In this document: in pieces, positions 35,626 through 62,662 of the stretch
Layout of the letters: each line of letters starts with the position of its first letter
How positions within the stretch are numbered: position 1 is the stretch's first letter
DNA from: Dromaius novaehollandiae
Lineage: Eukaryota; Chordata; Aves; Casuariiformes; Dromaiidae
Assembly: GCF_036370855.1 (NCBI RefSeq)
Contig: NC_088130.1
Span: 68,734,941 to 68,798,940 of the forward strand
Direction of reading: 5' to 3'
DNA length: 64,000 bases
Made by a program: the position numbers and the translations under genes
Notes under the pieces: generated by a model
Seen by the model: only the letters and a program-made list of their open reading frames with translations
The model's database searches: none
Told to the model about the DNA's origin: nothing

Positions 35626-36140
35626 TGTCCCCACTTCCACAATTTAATTGTCACACGTTTTAGTGAAGTAAAGTTTATTTCCAGCTCAAAAACATAACCT
35701 TCTGTGGTACCTGCCAAAATCAGTGAAATTTTTGGTGCAAACACTAGAAAAGACTCTTATTTTTAATGTATTGATAGTTGAAGACACACAGAAGTTTTAG
35801 ACTCTCTTTGGAGTTCCTGCGGCGGAAAGGAGAGGAGCCAAATTTCCAGAGTACTCTCGTGGCTTTCAGGCTGCATGTCGTGCGCCGAGTCTCAGCCTGT
35901 GAACTACATCATGATATAATAATTTTCCTACCAAACGTTACGGCTTCTGATCCAAACGAAAGAAAAGCTGCTCGGACAGAGGGGGACACGCAGCCGCGCG
36001 GCAGCCGTGCGGGACGGCGGCTGGGGATGGGAATCTCCGAGCGGCAGCAGAAGCGTTGCACGAAACAGGGCTGAGCTTCCAGCGGGGAAATAAATGCAAA
36101 AAAAAAAAAAAAAAAAAAAAAAAGGCGGAGGAAATGATTT
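35626..36140. other. Flank upstream of the TSPAN36 promoter, with A26 run
   Basis: No gene is seen. An AATAAA (36089-36094) is followed within four bases by 26 A (36098-36123), just before the CpG island. This resembles a retroposed poly(A) tail but may be a chance simple repeat. Confidence 0.6.
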
Positions 36141-36307
36141 GCTCTGCTGTTAGGCTCCATGCTCCCACGCGGTGCTACGCTCCGGGGCAGCGTCCGCGGG
36201 TGCAGGGCGGGCGCGGGGCGGATCCTGCGCGGTGCGGGGCGGCCCCAGGCAGCACCCAGCGCCTTGCCCGCCCGGCCGGTCGCCGCAGAGCCGGCGCGAC
36301 CCGCGAC

Positions 36308-52487
<16,180 letters not shown>

Positions 52488-54100
52488 TAAAACACAAAGA
52501 TCACTTTTCTTTTGCTTCCCAGTGATAAAATAGATTTGTAAAGATGTATGTTACAGGACAATTTATGACCTTTTGGTTAAATATTTTATTTTATTTACAT
52601 GAAAGAGAAAGAACATAGTGTATTGATTTGGAAAAGTTTCCTGTGGGTGTTATGTGAAATGACACTCAATATTTAGTGCTGTATAGTAACTTACCCTGTT
52701 CTTACACACTGTAACTTCCTGTGAAGTTATTTTAGATTTGCATTTGTGACTTTCTCTACATAGCAACAGATGGTGTAGCAGAGTGCAGGAAGAAATCTAC
52801 TTCTGCAGTTCCTTTCTGTACCCTGAAACATGCAGAGAGAAATTTTATTTTTATCACTAAATTGACTGAGAAAGTGGGAGGGATTCATTGACTGCACAAA
52901 TACCAGATCATTCTCATGACATGGCTAAACAGCAAAAGAAATTCTTGAATAGGAGGATCGAATATTCTGTATAAGCCGAGGGAGTTGGAATACATTTCTC
53001 CTGTATCTGGTGCTGTTTCTTTTTTTCCTCCCTGCTATGGTCATATTGTGTCATTCAGTTTACCGAAGGTTGTTAGTGCAAGACAACCCTTTGGAGCAAT
53101 GCTTAAAAACTAAAACAGAAATTTGCGTTGTCTTTTGAAGCAGCTAGCAAATGTGAACAACCCCAGGTTGTGAGCAGGCCCATGTTTTGGGCTCAGGGCA
53201 TCTCTGTTTTGGGGTTTTCTTGTTTTGTCTTTTTTTTTTTTTTTTTTTTTTGAAACTAAAAATTGCATATGAAGCGGGGTTTTGATTTTTTTTTCCATTA
53301 TACTGATGCTTTTATATTTTGCCTGCACAAAGACACACTTTCTTTCTATTTAATGTAGAAGTTGCAGGAGTTATTCAGATGGATACAGGCTGCAAGGTGG
53401 GAGTTGCAGGAAATGTTGGGTCGACGTGGTTATGTAGAAAGGGGACTCTTGGAAGGATTAGTTCAGAGTTCCCTGTGTCAGTGAAGATCTGGCTGCTTTT
53501 CACTATTAAAAATATTAAGTTGGTACATTCCTGTACTGAATAGTTGACCAAGCAACTTCAATAACCTAGTGTCTGGCAGTGTCTCATGATTCTTTATTTC
53601 CTAGTTTCTCCTAAATCTGCTTAATGTGGTCATTTCTTGGATTGCATTATCTCTTTAAAAATGATCTTTCTTTATCACATTTCTATGTTAATCTGTTTCT
53701 CAATTCTTTAAGAGTTTCTGTGTTTTTTGGGGGGGGTTAGGGCTAAGATGTGGGGAGGGAGAGAGCTTTGAGCTGTTCTTGATTAGACGATTGTGGAAAA
53801 GAAGCAGCATATTTTTTTTTTTAAAGAGAGAAGCTGTCTCTCCTATAGCAAACACTTACATATGTAGCTATTTAGAAAAAGGAGTTTGGGGTAAGTGTAA
53901 GCTATTTTTCTTTACTTCCTCCCCCACCACCAAGAGATGGAAGAAGGAATTGGTGATGATGATGTTCTATAGGAGACATACCGGTATAAGGATGTATATG
54001 TTGACAGTGTTTTAGTTTTTATTGAGGGTTTTATCTTCTGTTTAATGCCAAAATAAACCAAATTTATTTAACCAATTAATAAATGCTGGTTTTGTTGGTG
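52488..54100 (+). other. TSPAN36: TSPAN36 3' UTR and candidate poly(A) signals
   Basis: The stretch after the stop is AT-rich and holds no further frame of interest. Two AATAAA hexamers stand close together at 54052-54057 and 54078-54083, followed by a GT/T-rich stretch (54086-54150), a good candidate cleavage region; the 3' UTR would then be about 1.6 kb. A T24 run (53229-53252) and GT-rich runs lie inside it. Earlier sites may also be used. Confidence 0.5.
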
Positions 54101-55150
54101 GTTGTATCTTAGGAGGTATTTTGGGTTTGGTTTTTTTGTGTGTGTTTTTTTGGATGATGCAAGATCTAGCCTCCTTTTTGGCAAGGAAAGAGTGATGCAA
54201 GAAGCAGAAATTGAGCGATGTGAGCGTAACTCGCAACGTGTCACCAGCTCTCCTCAGTGAGACGAGCCAGCTTGATTTTAAAGTTTCGTTCGCGTGCGTG
54301 TGGGTGATCGGCCGGTGCTGGTACACATCAGTGCCGTGATGGACACACCAAGTACAAACCAGGGGCTGGGTTGAAAAGCAAAGCCGGGAACAGCAGGCAC
54401 AGGAGTCGGGTGGGAGATGACCAGGAGAACGGGAAGAGCAGCGGGTGCTGCGGGAGGGAATGACAAGGAGAAATATTGGAGTTGGCAGGGGCTGAGGCAA
54501 CCTATGAAGACGGGCCAGGAGTGGGAGCAGGCGTTTCTGATGGGGAATCCCAGTTCTTGTGCAGAAGGATAAGACATAATGGCCAGAAAGGGGAACAGCA
54601 GCTTGGTTAGAGGCTCTCTGTCCCCTCTTTGCAGGGACATAGTCCAGCCCTGAGAAGCTCTGGGGAAGGTAACCGGCAACATGAACATTTTTGTTGTGTC
54701 TGGCTCAGTGTAAGAAACAAACGCTAAACGGAGGCAGTATCAGAATAATTTGGGCCAACCTGCAAGAGAAGGTAAGAAATGGTGGAGGGGTGGTGGGAGA
54801 GGACGTACCATGGGTGGCAGCCAAGCTTGGGAGGGGGACGGGGTACAGACAGGTGCCACAGGCCGTGTGGTGCTACTGGGGGAGGTAGTCAGGGGTCACG
54901 GCTGTCCTGATGCCAAACACCACAAAAACATGAACACAAGAAGCAGGCAATGAACAGGGCTAATAGAGCCTTTATTTATGGCATCACTTATCCTTAAGGC
55001 ATCATCAGGTGGTCTGGGAAGTACTGCACATGAACCTCCCCCCCACTCACTGCTCTGTGCGTTACTGCTCCTGCAAATAACCGACACGGAGCAGAAGAAA
55101 AGGTTTATGGTCAGAGTTTAACTTGGCTTTTCTTCAGTGGCAGATGCAAA
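54101..55150. other. Intergenic region between TSPAN36 and SKA1
   Basis: No plus-strand exon is recognised. On the minus strand an AATAAA (complement of 54972-54977) lies about 200 bp downstream of the SKA1 island edge. It is preceded by a TTTGCAG acceptor-like motif (near 55076), so a short antisense transcript from the SKA1 promoter is possible. Confidence 0.4.
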
Positions 55151-55560
55151 CCAGCTGGGAGAGCGTGAGGGGGGACCGGGCTGCCCCCTTGCCCGCGGTG
55201 GCAGAACCACCCCCCCCCACTTCGCCTCAGCGCCGCCCGCTCCGGGGCGTGCCCCCCCCCACCGCTTCCCCCCCCCCCACCGCGCGCGCAACGGCTGCGC
55301 CGGGGCCTTCTGCGCATGCGCCGCGCCGCTGGGACGGTAAAGGTCGGCCGAGCGCGCGGCGAGTTTGAACCGGGCGGCGGTTGGTGGCGGTTGGCGGTGA
55401 CGGGCGGAGCGCTTCGGCCGCGGTCTCGGACGGCTCCTTCAGGTCGCGGGGGCCGAGTTTCCTTTGCTGTCGCCTCCTCTAGCGAGGGGTTTCTGGTCGC
55501 TGCTGTGGTGAGAGCGGGGCGTGCTGAGGGGTGGGGGGTGGCGGGTCCTCTTCGATAAAG
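55150..55560 (+). promoter_or_regulatory. SKA1: SKA1 CpG island promoter and probable noncoding exon 1
   Basis: This CpG-dense block contains an NRF1 palindrome TGCGCATGCGC (55311-55321) and a CDE/CHR pair (55354-55369). A GTGAGA donor follows at 55508, so a 5' UTR exon of roughly 55390-55507 spliced to the acceptor at 56583 is likely. The acceptor-defined second exon begins 14 nt before the ATG, as expected for a gene whose first exon is noncoding. Confidence 0.75.
55354..55369 (+). promoter_or_regulatory. SKA1: CDE/CHR cell-cycle element
   Basis: GCGCGG (55354-55359), a four-base spacer, then TTTGAA (55364-55369). This is the CDE-N4-CHR layout bound by DREAM/MuvB in G2/M genes, very close to the CDK1 promoter element. 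It lies about 140 bp upstream of the predicted exon 1 donor, near the expected transcription start. Confidence 0.75.
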
Positions 55561-56597
55561 CCGTCATCCCTCTCCCCTTGTAAGAGATAACGTGAATTTT
55601 TTTTAGCTTCTTATTTTGTGAAATTATTAATACTCTAGACAGTGCGGTGCTTTTACTGGATTAAAATTTAAGCCCAAATGGCTATCAACTGCATGAAAGC
55701 TTATTAGATAAATTCAGTAGGTGAAAGACACTAGTTTGCACTACCTTTCTGTAAGTGGGGTATCGGCAGCGAGATGTCAGAGGTGCACGAGTGTCACGTG
55801 AGACTATGATAACTAGCAGATAACTAATTTAGCAAGCTTATACTAGTTCATAGTATTTTAAAATTAAAAGCAAAACAAAAGCTTTGTTTTCAGGTATGAG
55901 CTCCCCACTAGAGGGAGCCTGTGCAAGTCCTACAAGTATAAGAATTGTTGGAACATTAGCTCCTTTAAGTTGGATCTTGTTATAGCATAATTGGGGAAGA
56001 TACATTTCAACAACTTTTTTTTTCCCCCTCAGTTATTTTCCAACAGCTAAAATATACTCAGACAGGACTAACCAGCATACAGTGATGCTTTTTGTGCTCC
56101 TATCTTTCATAAAGTGTTAGCATGGAAGTATGCATTTCCTTTTCCTTTAATCACTTGTCTTTAAAAGTGGTTTAAATATTGATCATCTGGTGCAATCTCT
56201 CAGAGCCTTATAGCAATGATTTATATAAATCATATTTCTTCTTTACTACAGTAAATTTCTAACTCCTATAGTAGCGAGCCCCTTGATGCAGTAAAGGCTC
56301 AACCAGGTTCATGGGTGTTCATTATACTGATATTAGACTCCATTTATTTACTAAATTTGGGCATATTGCTTTGTGTAGTCTAGCATCAGTCACTCTGTGT
56401 TTCCCATCCTGTTTTCAGTTTGGTAAAGTAAATAGTCGCTACTACATTTACAGCTTCAGCTAAGTTAAGTTTACCTTTGCTGCTTTGACAGATCAGGGTC
56501 CCTTTTAAAGTTCTGCTTGTATGCTTAGTGTTTGCAATGTAGGTCTTTTAAATTACTGCTTTTTTTCTTTTTTTCCTGAGTAGGGCAGTAGAAGAAT

Positions 56598-56685
56598 ATG
56601 GCCTCTTTTGATCTGGAAGATTTATGTTTGCACATCAACACTAAGATTTTAAATATCAAAAAGACTCTTCAACTAAGAAACATAG
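56598..56685 (+). CDS. SKA1: SKA1 coding exon 1 (exon 2)
   Basis: The acceptor GAGTAG ends at 56583, the ATG is at 56598 and the GTAACA donor gives phase 1. It encodes MASFDLEDLCLHINTKILN and IKKTLQLRNI. The start aligns with the human start, and the adjacent codons are conserved. Confidence 0.95.
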
Positions 56686-59600
56686 GTAACAAAAATTAAG
56701 AGTAGGTTTAGGGTTGGTTTTGGAGTGTTCTTATATAGAGAGAAATGTGCCTGAGAAGGTCAATGGGTTTTCCAGGAGTTGCTGAAGATCTAAGTGCCCA
56801 CCTCAAGGGGCTGTTAATAGTAGTGCAGAACTATGGGATATTTTTCAGCAGCAGTAGTCATTGTTCTTCTTATCTTGGCTGTGCCTTTTTTCTCTCAAAA
56901 GTCAATTGTGTAATTTTGAGAACACTGCTCCTTAGTTTAGTGTTAATGGAAGGTGTCAGTCTTCCTTGCACATCCTTGCAGGAAATGGGGATGCTCTGAT
57001 TAGGCAAGGAATGAAATGTGATATGGAAATCTACTGAACTATTGGGAGTGAACAAGGATGGCAAAATGGGAACATCATCAGGGAACTAGAGACAGTGCCA
57101 AGCAGAGGACGTGGACTAAGTGGAAAAGCTGTTCCTCTGAGAGACTTGGAGACAGGTGGTTAACGTACTGTCTATTCTATATACTTAGTGGGGAAAGCTC
57201 CAGGTGGGGGAGATGGTGATTGGAGAGGATAGAGTTTGTGGGTAATCAGTGGTTGTGGGAGGAAAATGTGGTTTTGCTTTTGTAGTGATAGTGTCTTGGC
57301 TTTTTGGATGTTTTTGTGTAACATTCTTTCCTTGACAGGTCAAGAACCATCGTTGAAATCTATGCTCTGTAAAATAAGACATGAGGTGGTTCTCCTAAAT
57401 GATCTCTTAAATAAAATGGAAATGGAAGTTCAACAGCAAGAAAAACTGAAGAATTTGCTCAAGGTAGTCTTTTTTTCTGTTTGTAAAATATTGAAAGATT
57501 CAAAAATCTTTAAGTGTCTAGTTGTTCTTCTCTAGATCTGAAGTGATATGTTTGGATTCATAAGGCTGCTTCCAAGTGAAAAGGTGTCTTGGTTGCAACA
57601 GTGATGTCATGATCAGAGTACACTGTTATTGCAAATCATGCCAGTAGGCTTTGGATCAGATTTTTCTTTCCTAATCAGATCAGAAATAACATTATCTGTA
57701 AAAAGAGGAACTTTTTTCTGGAATCATTCTTTTACAGAAAGAAATCTGCTGAGCTAATGTGATGGGAAGTGTACATAATCACCCACATGGCTGAGACCAA
57801 ACTCAGAGTTCAGTTGGCCTGTTCACTTGTTTAAATCTTGTACTCAAGAGTTTTCTTGCAGTGGGCAGATACCGTCCCTTCTGTTGTTAGCAATATATGA
57901 AATAGCTTGTCTGCAGACTGTGTTCCTGGTTCATGCTGCAGGGCTCAGTTATGAGTGCCTATGTTGGTGACTTTTAGGTACAGCACTTTAGTGCTCTTGT
58001 AATGGCTTTAGTCCTGTTATGACAACACTGTTGCATCTGCTTGTCGTAAATTTCACTACCAGACTTGGTAGAAGAGAATTACATGGAAGTAGCAAACTAC
58101 TAAGAAAAAGGTATGTAGATGCTAAGGGAAAACAGCAGTCTGCCATCAAATTAGAACTAGGCAGTGATATCAAATAGATCCGTTGTATAAACACTCTTCT
58201 TCACTGCCAACTTTAAATGTCTTGTTAGCTTTGTTACTGAAAATTAAATCTTTGTACAAGAGTTGCTGGCAGTAATGGTAGAATATGACTTCTTTCAGCA
58301 ATCATTTCTTCTGGAAGTGAGGATGTCATTCCAGACTGCTGCCAGGTGGAAGGATTAATTTAACAGTTTTACTTCATTTTAATGTTTAATAGCTGTCCCT
58401 ACAAAACTGTAGTAAAACTCTGGGGAAAATGGTATTATGATGTAAGCAGCAAGGTGTCTAGATGTTGAGGGCTGTCAGTCTAGAAGAATTATTTGCTGAT
58501 TTAGGATTGAGGTGTGGCATGGCTAATGAGGTCTGTAAAATCATGTTTTGACTGTATGGTGCTCTGGGGTAATTTTATGTCATTCTGCTAATAAACTGTA
58601 CTTGGCTTGCATATAACTTGTAAAGCAATTGCAAACATACTTTGAGTTTGGAAGGAATCAGTGATTCATAGGGGATGCATCTGTTTTGTAAGACAAAGTA
58701 AATATGATTACACTGTGCTGAACAGCAACAAACATTAAAAAAAACTGTGAAACACTACAATACTAGTGAAGATCAGGCCTCTGTTCTTTGTGTTTACAAA
58801 ACTTGGGTATCTTCCTTCATAATACCTTGCTGCCTTTAGATGGGATGTCTGAGTAGCTTCCTATTCTCTCTTCCTAGAGAAGTATTTCTTCTGCAGTTTT
58901 GTCCTGCACATGGTGATTCAGAAGCCTTGAGAGAATCAGAAAACACATTCTCTATAGTCCATTGGTTTTTTTCTCTTGATCAAAGTCTTTCTTTTTCAGC
59001 CCGGATGAGAATGGGATGCTTCCCACAATACCCCTGTAGAACCTATTGATAACAATGTAGTTATAGGAGTAGATGGCTAAAGAAGTCACAAGAACCCATA
59101 AAGCTTTCTAAATATTTCTTTTTAATAAGATTGGGACTTGGAGCAGACTTACTGCAGGTTTATTAAGCAGCTTTCCAGCACAATGAATGTTTATAAAAAC
59201 AAACAAACAAAAAAACCACCCTTCTGCTCTTCAGGGAAAAGCTGATGAGTGTCACAGGCAGTAACCATAAAAATGCGAAGCTTAGTGCAGGTAGTGTTGC
59301 TCACCTGGAATGATAAAGTCTTGGAGAAGGCATTTGCTTGCTGTGCCTGATGATTCTCCTACCTCATATGCAGCTGTGCTTTCCACATAATGGTGGTGTT
59401 GGAACTTTCCTGCAGAAGTGGGGAAGGTGACAAGAGAAAGGAAGAAGACAGACAACAAAGAATCACTGCCTAAAAACTTCATGTCTTTTGTGCTAAAAGA
59501 CAAAGAACTGCTTGTACCCAGATAACCCAGAAACTCAACAAAGTGGACAAAGGTTGTCAGAGATGCTTGTGAAGTTTGGAGATCATGTTGTTCTTTCTTT

Positions 59601-62600
59601 TTTCTGCTTTGGTAGCTGTACAAGTCATTTAGGCCTGAATGGAAAATGCAGAGCACTGCTTTTCAGTAATACACATCGACAGCATGTCTTCCTAATAATG
59701 AAGACAGGGGTCTGAATGAGTAGTTCTGTTTTTAGATCTATGCAAAAGCTATGGAAACTGTATGTTCAATTAGAATATCTGTTGTTTTAGTATGTTTTTG
59801 TATTGCTTTTGTTTATGTTTTGAAATTACTTTTGGGAAAGTAGATAGTTTCCCGAAGGAAGAATTTCCTCTTCCTGCCATTACCACAACCTTTCCCCTGC
59901 CTGGACCTGCTAGGGTGTACTGTTAAAGATTATTTCTTGCCCACTCAGATTTCCCTGACCTTTTGAAGACATGCATAGAGAGGTTCATATTTATTCACTC
60001 TTAGCTTTGCTAGTTGCTCTCAGATTTGTTAATCAAGTTATGAATTATTCTAGCATTGTCCTGTTAGTAAACTGATTTCATTTGCATCACACTAATAGTT
60101 TCAAATTTCTGAAGTCTGACATTAATTTCAGGAGCTGCAGAAGTCTGCTGAGAGATATCGAAATGAAGCATGTCACCTCTGTGAAAATATTCCTTCCTGT
60201 CTGCCTAAACCGACTCAGAGCTGGTATGTGACACTTGAGTGTGGAGGTAGCAGGCTGCTGCTGGAGTGTACAGCTGCAGCACTGTACAGCTCTTCTGCTT
60301 TTATTGGATATTGACTGAACTTTTGGGGCCCGGTGTTGTCATATATATTGACCCATAGCTTGCTCCAAACTGATTGTTACCAGATACTGGGCTTGTGCTA
60401 GGATCCTATCAAATCCCTGAAATAAAACCTGTAAGATACCAATTTGTTCAGAGGCAGGCTTCCAGTGGCAGCTATGATGTTATAGTAGAAAGCTAGTTCT
60501 TCTATAAGTCTGAGCATTGCTTCCTTTGGAACTGCAAACATGCTAATTTGATAGTTGCAGTGCCTCTGTGGATGGGTTAGTGATCCAAATTTGGGGTCCA
60601 TAGCATTGAATTTCAATACAGCCCTTCCCAATACCATAAAACAAAAAAAATCCTCTAACTCAAACATCTTGCTGTGGAGACTTGAATTACAGTTGTGGTG
60701 TTTCTGTTCCCACCCCACAGCCTGAAATTTATTTTAGCTGACACTGACATTCACCTGCCTGTGAGAGGGCTATACTGGAAAAGCTGTTCAGAATAAAGTA
60801 TCTGAAGTGTGAGCATGAGACACAAGTATGTGAAACAGAATAGCACTCTCTTAATCAAAAAGCTTCTAAGACATCGTAACTGTGAGGCAGTTTCTTAGAG
60901 TGATCAGCTCTTTCTCTGGCCTGCTGGAATCGCCTTTTATTTTTGAGTGACCTGAGTGTATGCCAGATGGGGGTCTCTTCCCAGACTCTAAGGTCTGGAG
61001 ATGCCAGCCTGTTTCAACCCTTGCAGCTTGTCAGGGAGCAGTGCATCAGTCTGTTTGAATTCAGTGCTCCCAGTATGCGCCTTGAACCTATCAGCTCTAC
61101 CTGGTCTTGCTCCTAGTGCCAGACAAGCCTCAGGCTGAAAACATTACAGGCTTGTTCCAGCAAAGTAAGAACTTGAAGATGTGGAAACAAGGTTACAGAG
61201 CAGAAAAATTAACTGTAGTTTTTAGATTGTATATAGCAGTATTCTCATCTGTTGCAGTACTGCTTGGATTAAAACTTGGATTAGTCTTAGCTGATAAGGT
61301 CAAAGGGATGACGTGTCCAGGAGCATTTAATCTTTAAATGCTGCTACTCTTTAGACATGAACCCTTAGTTTGGGAAACAGCCTTCTAAAATATGTCCAGA
61401 GAAGTCTTGTTCCTTTTTAATTTCCTTTTTGTTTTCCTGGATTTCAGAATGGCTCTGCGCTGTGGTAAGGCGCAGACCAGAGCTTCCCCTTTTCTCTGTG
61501 CTGTGTACCAGACATCTGGGGAGCCCAGCAGGTGGCACTCGCTGCCCTCTGCACTGCAGTCAGGCTGCACGGAAAGTGGGATGCTGCCTTGGAAGGTGTA
61601 ATGCCATGTGGCATGTCAAATCCAGGCCCTCAGCTGAACGTGTGGGGCACTGCTGTGCCATTCACTGTCTTGTGCTGTAGGCTGTATTTCTTGAGGGTTG
61701 AGACAAAGATCCCTTTTATTGTGGTAAGGCTAGGTCAAGTAAGAGTATCCGTTCTTTGTGATATGTCATCTGGGTGGTACTTTAATTATTTCTGTTGCAC
61801 TTTTCACCCCAGTCATGTCCTTGTATTTGATGACAAGGTGACATTGAAATTGGCCAAACGCATCCTTCTCTGCTGTCCTGCTACCAATGAGTAGGAGAGC
61901 AGCTAGGTGGGTGGCTGGCAGACAGTTCAGTGTTCAAGGTCCTGAGCTGAGGATTTAGAGGAGGGGTAAACTTATAAGTAGTAGTGCTGTAATTATCACA
62001 CACAGCAGGAAATACCTTGGGTTTTTTTGCATCTTGCCTAAGAGAATCATACAGGCTGCTGGATGGTGTTGGATTTATTTGCTTCAAAAGATTAATGGAT
62101 GAGTCAGGCTTCCTGAGATTTGAACTTGTTTCAAGGAGCTGTGAAGTATTTCAAGTCTGCCTGTTAGACTGTAGCTCTATGCTCTGGCTCATCTGATAAA
62201 GCGTGAGGCCTCATGTTCTGTGAAATGTAATGGTACATTGAATTCTTAACTGCTCTGTACTGCATTTGGATTGCTTCCAATTCACCTGCTAGCAGTCTTT
62301 CTTGCAGAGAAATGAAGAGCTGTAATGAAGTCAGCTAAGATACAGAACTTGAAAGGAAGTAGGCTTTATTTATTTATTTTTATTTCAGAAAAGATCATGA
62401 ATTGTGTTCATCCAACTCAACAGATTGGTTGGAACTTCTGTGATTGAGCAGACCTGATAACATATTGGTATTCTCCTGAATACTTATCTGCTATTTATAT
62501 GCTTAATATTCATTCATCTTACAGCGTCACTGGGCTAATGGTGAAATGTGGAGAACAAACAAAAGTCACAGAACCTGAATGTGCAAAGAAATCTCTAAAA

Positions 62601-62662
62601 GAGCCAAGATTTATTAAAGAAGCAGCCTTAATAACTGCAGAAGAGTTTGAAAGTGTTCCTGC
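56598..62662 (+). CDS. SKA1: SKA1, spindle and kinetochore-associated protein 1, N-terminal part (runs off window)
   Basis: Four plus-strand coding exons (56598-56685, 57339-57463, 60132-60223, 62525-62662) join in frame to about 147 residues. The start MASFDLEDLCLHINTKI followed by KKTLQLRNIGQEPSLKSML and NDLLNKMEMEVQQQEK aligns closely with human SKA1 (MASSDLEQLCSHVNEKI, NELLNKLELEIQYQEQ). SKA1 assembles with SKA2 and SKA3 through this N-terminal coiled coil into the W-shaped Ska dimer, which couples kinetochores to depolymerising microtubules. The linker (EPECAKKSLKEPRFIKEA, TAEEFESVPA) is also present. The C-terminal winged-helix microtubule-binding domain lies beyond 64 kb; I see no further exon in 62663-64000. 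Nothing suggests a pseudogene. Confidence 0.95.
57339..57463 (+). CDS. SKA1: SKA1 coding exon 2
   Basis: The acceptor is TTGACAG and the donor GTAGTC; the exon has 125 nt and ends in phase 0. It encodes GQEPSLKSMLCKIRHEVVLL then NDLLNKMEMEVQQQEKLKNL, the SKA2/SKA3-binding coiled coil. Confidence 0.96.
60132..60223 (+). CDS. SKA1: SKA1 coding exon 3
   Basis: The acceptor is TTTCAG and the donor GTATGT; the exon has 92 nt and ends in phase 2. It encodes ELQKSAERYRNEACHLCENI and PSCLPKPTQS, matching human ELCESLEEDYKDIEHLKENV then PSHLP. Confidence 0.93.
62525..62662 (+). CDS. SKA1: SKA1 coding exon 4
   Basis: The acceptor is TTACAG and the donor GTAAGT; the exon has 138 nt and ends in phase 2. 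It encodes VTGLMVKCGEQTKVTEPECA, KKSLKEPRFIKEAALI and TAEEFESVPA, the acidic linker and the start of the conserved ITxxEFxxVP block before the winged helix. Confidence 0.93.

Noticed and set aside
30061-36140. MBD1 and CXXC1 exons, expected from mammalian gene order
   Set aside because: I looked for CxxC zinc-finger cysteine spacing and MBD-like coding in both strands and found none; only a CR1 remnant and simple repeats.
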